From Streptomyces piniterrae (GTDB lineage Bacteria; Actinomycetota; Actinomycetes; Streptomycetales; Streptomycetaceae), in the NCBI RefSeq assembly GCF_005048155.1, contig NZ_SUMB01000004.1, positions 434,001-498,000 on the forward strand: a stretch of DNA of 64,000 bases. The letters are read 5' to 3'. The notes beneath the pieces were generated by a model, which was given only the letters and a program-made list of their open reading frames with translations, was not told the origin of the DNA and ran no database searches. Positions within the stretch are counted from its first letter, which is position 1; the number at the start of each line of letters is the position of its first letter. The translations under genes and the position numbers were made by a program. This document shows positions 60,004 to 64,000 of the stretch, piece after piece.

Positions 60004-61382
60004 GGGGACTCACCGCCGGACAGCACCGAGAGCGGGTCGCTGCTGCAGGAGAGTGCCGCGGTGTGTGCGGCAGTGATCCGCGAGCGCTGCTCGGCCCGCG
60101 GCAGTGCCTTGAGTTCCTTCCACACCGGTGCGGCCAGAGCGGTCAGGCTGCTCGCAGAGTGCTGGGTGCCGCGGAGTGGTACGAGGTCCCCGAGGACCCA
60201 GCTCGCCGCGATGCTCTGCGCGGCGGTTTCGCTGGGCAGGCCGCTGCTGCTGATGGTGGTGCGCGGGTTGCAGTGCGGCGCCATGCCCTGGGCGAGCAGA
60301 GCCCGGGTCAGATCCTTGCCCCGCACGGTGGAGATCGCCCCGTCGTCGAAGTCGACGAGCACGGCTGTGCGGGACCGCTCGAGCGTGGCGCTCGATGCCC
60401 GTGGGGCGGTGACCTCCCGGATCGACACCGGAGCATGGCTGCCCAGGGTCTCCCGCAGGAGGCGCAGCGCCTCCTTGCCGGGACCCGCGAGGTCGGCGAG
60501 GCGTGCCTGGTGCAGCCTCGTCACACACACCGGGCCGTCACAGACCTGCGCGGCGGCGGCCTCGTCGACGACGTACGCCCGGCGCGGATCGGAGGGAAGG
60601 ACGAGCAGGGCGATCGCCGCGCCGGCCAGCACCGGAGCCAGGGCGAGGAGCCGGGCGCGCGGGGTCGCCACCACCAGCAGGGCGAAGCCCGTCGCGGCCA
60701 TGCCGAGCAGCCAGACCGTCTGCCCGGCGTGCACGGAAGCGGAGAGCGTGAGAAGCACCTCGCGCACTGGTGCCACCGCCGGTGAGAGCAGCGAGAACCG
60801 GATCGGGACCGCACCCGTCGGCACCGCCGAGTCCGACGACTGCCGCAGGAGGGTGGTGAAGGCCAGGGCGGCCACGGCCAGCGCGGGCGGGGTGAGGGGA
60901 GACGGCACGGCGCGCCCGACTCCCATGCCCAGCACCGCCCCCGCGACGAGGGAGAGTGCCCCCACCAGCGTGATCGGCAGCCAGCCGAGGTGTGCGTACG
61001 CGCTCTTGGCGAATACCTGCACGGTGCCCAGGTACACGAGGAGCACAAAGGCCGAGACCAGGGTGATCGCGGTCGCGCCGGCCAGCGTGGCCGCCCGGTG
61101 CCGGGCGGGTCGCGGTGTGCTCATCAGCAGCTCGGACATCGCCGAGCGGTGGTCGCGCAGCCCCTGGAGTGCCCCGAACCCGACGGCCAGCGGCCACAGA
61201 AAGGCCAGGAGCATCCGGGTCCACAGGGCCATGGAGGTCCACTGGGCCGTCCACAGCGCGGTGCCGTCCCACCACGGTCCAGGAATCAGATAGAGGAACC
61301 CCAGCGCGGTCGCCAGAGCCACGACGCCGGCCCATGGGGCGACGGAACGCTTCAGTTCGATGCGCAGGACGCGGATGTTCAC
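60000..61382 (-). CDS. ABC-2-like membrane permease with exported-type C-terminal domain
   Basis: 460 residues. Six or seven transmembrane helices in the first 250 (WAGVVALATALGFLYLIPG; LLAFLWPLAVGFGAL; ITLVSAFVLLVYLG; LVGALSLVAGAVLGMGVG; and more), a basic/acidic block and a soluble C-terminal domain with cysteine pairs (QVCDGPVCVTRLHQ, ALSCSSDP). Likely the membrane part of an ABC transporter whose ATPase is the preceding gene. GTG start overlapping the ATPase stop. Confidence 0.8.
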   Translation of the reverse strand: MNIRVLRIELKRSVAPWAGVVALATALGFLYLIPGPWWDGTALWTAQWTSMALWTRMLLAFLWPLAVGFGALQGLRDHRSAMSELLMSTPRPARHRAATLAGATAITLVSAFVLLVYLGTVQVFAKSAYAHLGWLPITLVGALSLVAGAVLGMGVGRAVPSPLTPPALAVAALAFTTLLRQSSDSAVPTGAVPIRFSLLSPAVAPVREVLLTLSASVHAGQTVWLLGMAATGFALLVVATPRARLLALAPVLAGAAIALLVLPSDPRRAYVVDEAAAAQVCDGPVCVTRLHQARLADLAGPGKEALRLLRETLGSHAPVSIREVTAPRASSATLERSRTAVLVDFDDGAISTVRGKDLTRALLAQGMAPHCNPRTTISSSGLPSETAAQSIAASWVLGDLVPLRGTQHSASSLTALAAPVWKELKALPRAEQRSRITAAHTAALSCSSDPLSVLSGGESP

Positions 61383-62248
61383 CAGGTTCCCCGTCCATGC
61401 TCGGTGCGCCGTCCATGCTCGGTGCGCCGTCCCCGCTCAGGGCCCAACAGCAGCGCCGAGTAGCCGCGCTCCAGCGGGCTGTCACCCACGTGCTCCGGGC
61501 CGCCCACCGAGGCCAGTTCGTCCGGAGGGCCCTGGAAGACCAGTCGGCCCTCGGCGAAGAGCACCACGTTGGTGCAGGCGGCGGCGACGTCCTCCACCAG
61601 ATGGGTCGAGACCACCACGCAGGTGTCCGTACCCAGCTCCTGCAGTAGTTCGCGGAAGCGCAGCCGCTGCGCCGGGTCCAGGCCGGCCGTCGGTTCGTCC
61701 AGCAGCAGGATCGACGGGTCGTTGACGATGGCCTGGGCGATGCCGACCCGCCGCACCATGCCGCCCGACAGAGCCTTCATCTTGTCGTCGGCGCGGTCCG
61801 CCAGGCCGACCCGCTCCACGGCGCGCTGCACCGCAGCGGGGATGTCCGCCTTGGGCACCTCCTTCAGCCACGCCATGTACTCGACGAACTCGCGCACTGT
61901 GAACCGCTTGTAGTAGCCGAACTCCTGCGGCAGGTAGCCGATTCGGCGGCGCAGCGCTCGGTACTCGCCCATGCGGCCGACGGGCTCGCCGAGCAGCTCC
62001 AGCGTGCCCCCGGCGGGGCGCAGCACGGTGGCCAGCGCCCGGATGAGGGTGGTCTTGCCCGCCCCGTTGGGGCCGAGCAGACCGTGTACCCCGGTGCCGA
62101 GCGACAGGTCGAGCCCGTCGACGGCCAGGTGTTTCCTGCCGACTCCGACCTTCAGCCCAGTGGCCCGGATCTCCCAGGCGTAGGCCGTCGGTGCGATGTC
62201 GGCCGCGTTGACCGCGGGCATGGGGTGATGGTCCTTTCCGATGGTCAT
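61379..62248 (-). CDS. ABC transporter ATP-binding protein
   Basis: 289 residues. Walker A LLGPNGAGKTTLIRAL, signature ALSGGMVRRVGIAQA, Walker B SILLLDEPTAGLDP and the H-loop STHLVED are intact. It resembles the CcmA-type ATPases of ABC-2 exporters. The C-terminus ends in a short repeat (GRRTEHGRRTEHGRGTW) from 18-bp DNA repeats. The ATG overlaps the upstream anti-sigma/membrane gene by ATGA. Powers the membrane partner encoded next. Confidence 0.93.
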   Translation of the reverse strand: MTIGKDHHPMPAVNAADIAPTAYAWEIRATGLKVGVGRKHLAVDGLDLSLGTGVHGLLGPNGAGKTTLIRALATVLRPAGGTLELLGEPVGRMGEYRALRRRIGYLPQEFGYYKRFTVREFVEYMAWLKEVPKADIPAAVQRAVERVGLADRADDKMKALSGGMVRRVGIAQAIVNDPSILLLDEPTAGLDPAQRLRFRELLQELGTDTCVVVSTHLVEDVAAACTNVVLFAEGRLVFQGPPDELASVGGPEHVGDSPLERGYSALLLGPERGRRTEHGRRTEHGRGTW

Positions 62249-63063
62249 CGATGGGCTCCCAGCACGGAGTACGTGCCCCTGCGGGTGATCACGACGCCGA
62301 TGCCGAGCGCGAAGATCAGTCCCCACATGGGCAGCCCACCGGTGTGCAGGACGAAGGTCGTACGGTTGGTGACCAGGGTCGGTGCCACGACGAGGGCGGC
62401 CCACCCGGCCACCAGCACAACGGCGGCGCGGGTCACGCCGATGACACCGCCGAGCGCCAGGGTCGTCGAGGCGAAGGCCAGGCAGGGCAGCAGCCACTGA
62501 GCCACCATCACCCCCGTCGCCCAGCCGCCCACCAGCAGCGCGGGGAGCACCACGGCGAGCACGGACGCGGTGCGCCGCAGCACCAGATACAGTCCGGCCC
62601 TTGGCGCCGCTGCCGTCAGCTCGTACGCCGGGTCGAGACCACGCGACCAGGACGCCGCGACTCCCAGCACCGGCAGAACAGGGGCGAGCAGCAACACGAG
62701 TGACACCTCGTCGGAGCCGTTGCCCACCAGGTCGAGCAGGAGCGCGAGCAAGGTCACGCTCATGACCATGGCCAGCCACGGCACCATCGTGGGCGTCAGC
62801 CACCCGGACAGCCACGCGGACCAGTGCCGTCGGCGCGGCACCGGCGCGACGGCCGCCAGCTGGGGTTCGAGGCCGGACCACACCGTGTCGACCAGTGCCG
62901 TCACGGCCGGCGCCCCGGCCGTGACGGCGGCCGACAGCCGGTCACGGCACACCCCGCACATCTCCATGTGGGCCTCCAGAGCCCACACCTCGTCGGCGGC
63001 GATATCCGTGTCGCCGCGCGCGTAACCGTCGATGATCCGCATCGACACGTGTTCCACGCTCAT
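62245..63063 (-). CDS. Zinc-finger anti-sigma factor fused to a membrane domain
   Basis: 272 residues. N-terminal zf-HC2 motif HMEMCGVCRDRL (His-x3-Cys-x2-Cys) of ZAS anti-sigma factors, then at least six transmembrane segments (PWLAMVMSVTLLALLLDLVG; LVLLLAPVLPVLGVAASW; and more). Immediately downstream of the ECF sigma gene with ATGA overlap, so probably its membrane-bound regulator. A multi-span membrane part is unusual, as most have one helix. Confidence 0.85.
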   Translation of the reverse strand: MSVEHVSMRIIDGYARGDTDIAADEVWALEAHMEMCGVCRDRLSAAVTAGAPAVTALVDTVWSGLEPQLAAVAPVPRRRHWSAWLSGWLTPTMVPWLAMVMSVTLLALLLDLVGNGSDEVSLVLLLAPVLPVLGVAASWSRGLDPAYELTAAAPRAGLYLVLRRTASVLAVVLPALLVGGWATGVMVAQWLLPCLAFASTTLALGGVIGVTRAAVVLVAGWAALVVAPTLVTNRTTFVLHTGGLPMWGLIFALGIGVVITRRGTYSVLGAHR

Positions 63064-63620
63064 GACAGCGCCTCCCGCATCGCGGTCCTGGCCCGGCGGG
63101 CACGGGTCTTGACCGTGCCCTCGGGCAGCCCCAGCAGGGCCGCGGTCTCCCGGACGGTCAGCCCGTCGAGGACCATGGCCTGCAATACCTGGCTGAGTTC
63201 CGGTGCCAGGCGCCGCAGCGCGTCGCCGACGTCCCCGCCGACGGTCGCCGCGAGCGCCTCCTCCTCGGCGGCGGGCGCCACGTCGGCGAGCGCTGCCGCG
63301 GTCGGCGGCTCGGCGTGGTGGGCCCTGCGCCGGAAGGCGTCGACGAGGCGGCGTGCCGCGATCGTCCACAGCCATCCGACGGCCGTCCCGCCGACCGAGG
63401 CCCCCGCGAACGCGCCCGCCGCGCGCCACACCGCCAGATACGTCTCCTGCATGACCTCGGCGACGATCTGCTCGTCCGCGCAGCGTCGGCGCAGCCGCAC
63501 CGCCATCCACGGCGACGTACGTCGGTACAGCTCCTCGAACGCGGCACGGTCGCCTCTGCCCACCAGCCGGACGAGATGCTCCTCGTCCGGCTCGCCCGGT
63601 GCCTTCCTGACTGATCTCAC
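63060..63620 (-). CDS. ECF RNA polymerase sigma factor
   Basis: 186 residues: region 2 (LVRLVGRGDRAAFEELYRRT, YLAVWRAAGAFAG, WLWTIAARRLVDAFRRRA) and region 4 (LSQVLQAMVLDGLTVRETAALLGLPEGTVKTRARRAR, read as VLDGLTVRETAALLG and PEGTVKTRARR) typical of sigma-70 group IV. GTG start chosen; an ATG at 63677 is also possible. Paired with the adjacent anti-sigma gene; it should direct expression of this operon and probably others. Confidence 0.92.
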   Translation of the reverse strand: MRSVRKAPGEPDEEHLVRLVGRGDRAAFEELYRRTSPWMAVRLRRRCADEQIVAEVMQETYLAVWRAAGAFAGASVGGTAVGWLWTIAARRLVDAFRRRAHHAEPPTAAALADVAPAAEEEALAATVGGDVGDALRRLAPELSQVLQAMVLDGLTVRETAALLGLPEGTVKTRARRARTAMREALS

Positions 63621-63742
63621 ACCCTCTAGACGCCCGGCCCGGACGCCGGGTTTTCGCCTCGGTGTGATCCCCGTCATACACAGGGTTCCCGGGAGCCCCA
63701 GTCCGACGGAGTTGCCCCGCCTCGGGCGGTCGGCAGCGGGAC

Positions 63743-63862
63743 TCAGCCCGAGCTGCGCTGATGGGGCACAGACAGCGGCTCGTGGTGATGCCAGATCAGG
63801 AACCGGTCTTCGCGACGGAGTTCCGCGATGCCCCACTCAAGCCGGATCACGCCTCTGTCCAT
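63743..63862 (-). pseudogene. Possible frameshifted small gene
   Basis: A minus frame MDRGVIRLEWGIAELRREDR... of 39 codons with coding-like composition ends at 63743. Upstream, in another frame, a second coding-like start (MQGELDLGLEDVTEAEVHRD) appears and stops nearby, suggesting one gene broken by a frameshift. The remainder up to 64000 shows nothing else. Low confidence. Confidence 0.3.
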
Positions 63863-64000
63863 GGAGCAGGCGTAGGCGACGAGAACGAGACCGCGTCAGG
63901 GGCAGTTGCCCTAGATCGCGATGCACCTCGGCCTCTGTGACGTCTTCGAGGCCCAGATCGAGTTCGCCTTGCATGGGCTCCGGCCCGTGCCGACGTATCA

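Noticed and set aside
58955-60076. + frame reading VVLVDFG repeats and downstream peptide
   Set aside because: No ribosome binding site, antisense to the lipoprotein and permease genes; repeats explained by 21-bp DNA units.
1-64000. tRNA, rRNA, prophage or integrative element ends
   Set aside because: No cloverleaf-like sequence, rRNA segments, integrase or attachment-site duplication were found by eye; a scan with tRNA and phage tools would be the decisive test.

Overview
The window is high-GC DNA with strongly GC-biased third codon positions, GGAGG-type ribosome binding sites, frequent GTG starts and many ATGA/GTGA gene overlaps. Together with the families present (SARP regulator, DUF4328, DUF4232, Streptomyces-type small conflict proteins) this points to a Streptomyces or close relative, most likely chromosomal. 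I saw no rRNA, tRNA, CRISPR array, intact insertion sequence or prophage. Function calls rest on reading motifs by eye; no database search was run.

Region 1 (1-8960, all on the minus strand) is the end of a hybrid PKS-NRPS biosynthetic operon. In order of transcription it holds a 26-codon peptide ORF with a strong ribosome binding site, a KAS III-like enzyme, a free-standing ACP, an acyl-CoA dehydrogenase, an FkbH-like HAD/GNAT protein, an adenylation-PCP didomain, and a KS-(remnant AT)-ACP-condensation protein that runs off the left edge. FkbH, ACP and acyl-CoA dehydrogenase form the core of a glyceryl-derived ACP-bound extender pathway (hydroxymalonyl/methoxymalonyl type). The PKS module has lost the catalytic serine of its own AT, so its extender must be loaded in trans. 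The operon promoter carries three 11-bp-spaced GTCAG repeats, placed as in SARP-activated promoters, and a SARP gene lies 5 kb away (13584-14408).

Region 2 (9063-17404) holds an ArsR-like regulator, a three-gene operon (10233-12939) of a membrane protein, a small protein and an anchored exported protein, a PPOX enzyme, the SARP gene divergent from an MMPL exporter, and a chorismate mutase. The first two proteins of the operon share a short beta-arch-like motif, C-terminal in one and N-terminal in the other, as in bacterial amyloid-signalling (BASS) pairs. A third small protein at 40967-41266 carries a related motif.

Region 3 (17595-28508) is a string of regulator/enzyme pairs with visible operators: TetR/esterase, GntR/flavin monooxygenase, MarR/quinone oxidoreductase, then fdhD, a secreted sialidase, a methyltransferase, and a two-gene RHH-glyoxalase unit with 8-bp operator repeats. 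Region 4 (28645-36772) is accessory: an HD phosphohydrolase, SMI1/KNR4 protein, a UTRA protein without a DNA-binding domain, a staphylococcal-nuclease-like protein, unknowns, and an SBF-type transporter with its LysR regulator. A fragment of a transporter-like gene lies at 31437-31495.

Region 5 (37029-53426) is mostly housekeeping and scattered metabolism: acyl-CoA ligase, methyltransferases, aldo/keto reductase, glyoxalases, YihY, pterin dehydratase, a Tat-exported flavin oxidase, XRE regulator, and small unknowns, with decayed gene scraps between. Region 6 (53544-64000) has a membrane-spanning XRE protein, unknowns, a DUF4232 lipoprotein behind four 21-bp repeats, and a five-gene chain (ECF sigma, zinc-finger anti-sigma/membrane protein, ABC ATPase, two membrane proteins) in which every gene overlaps the next by 4 bp.
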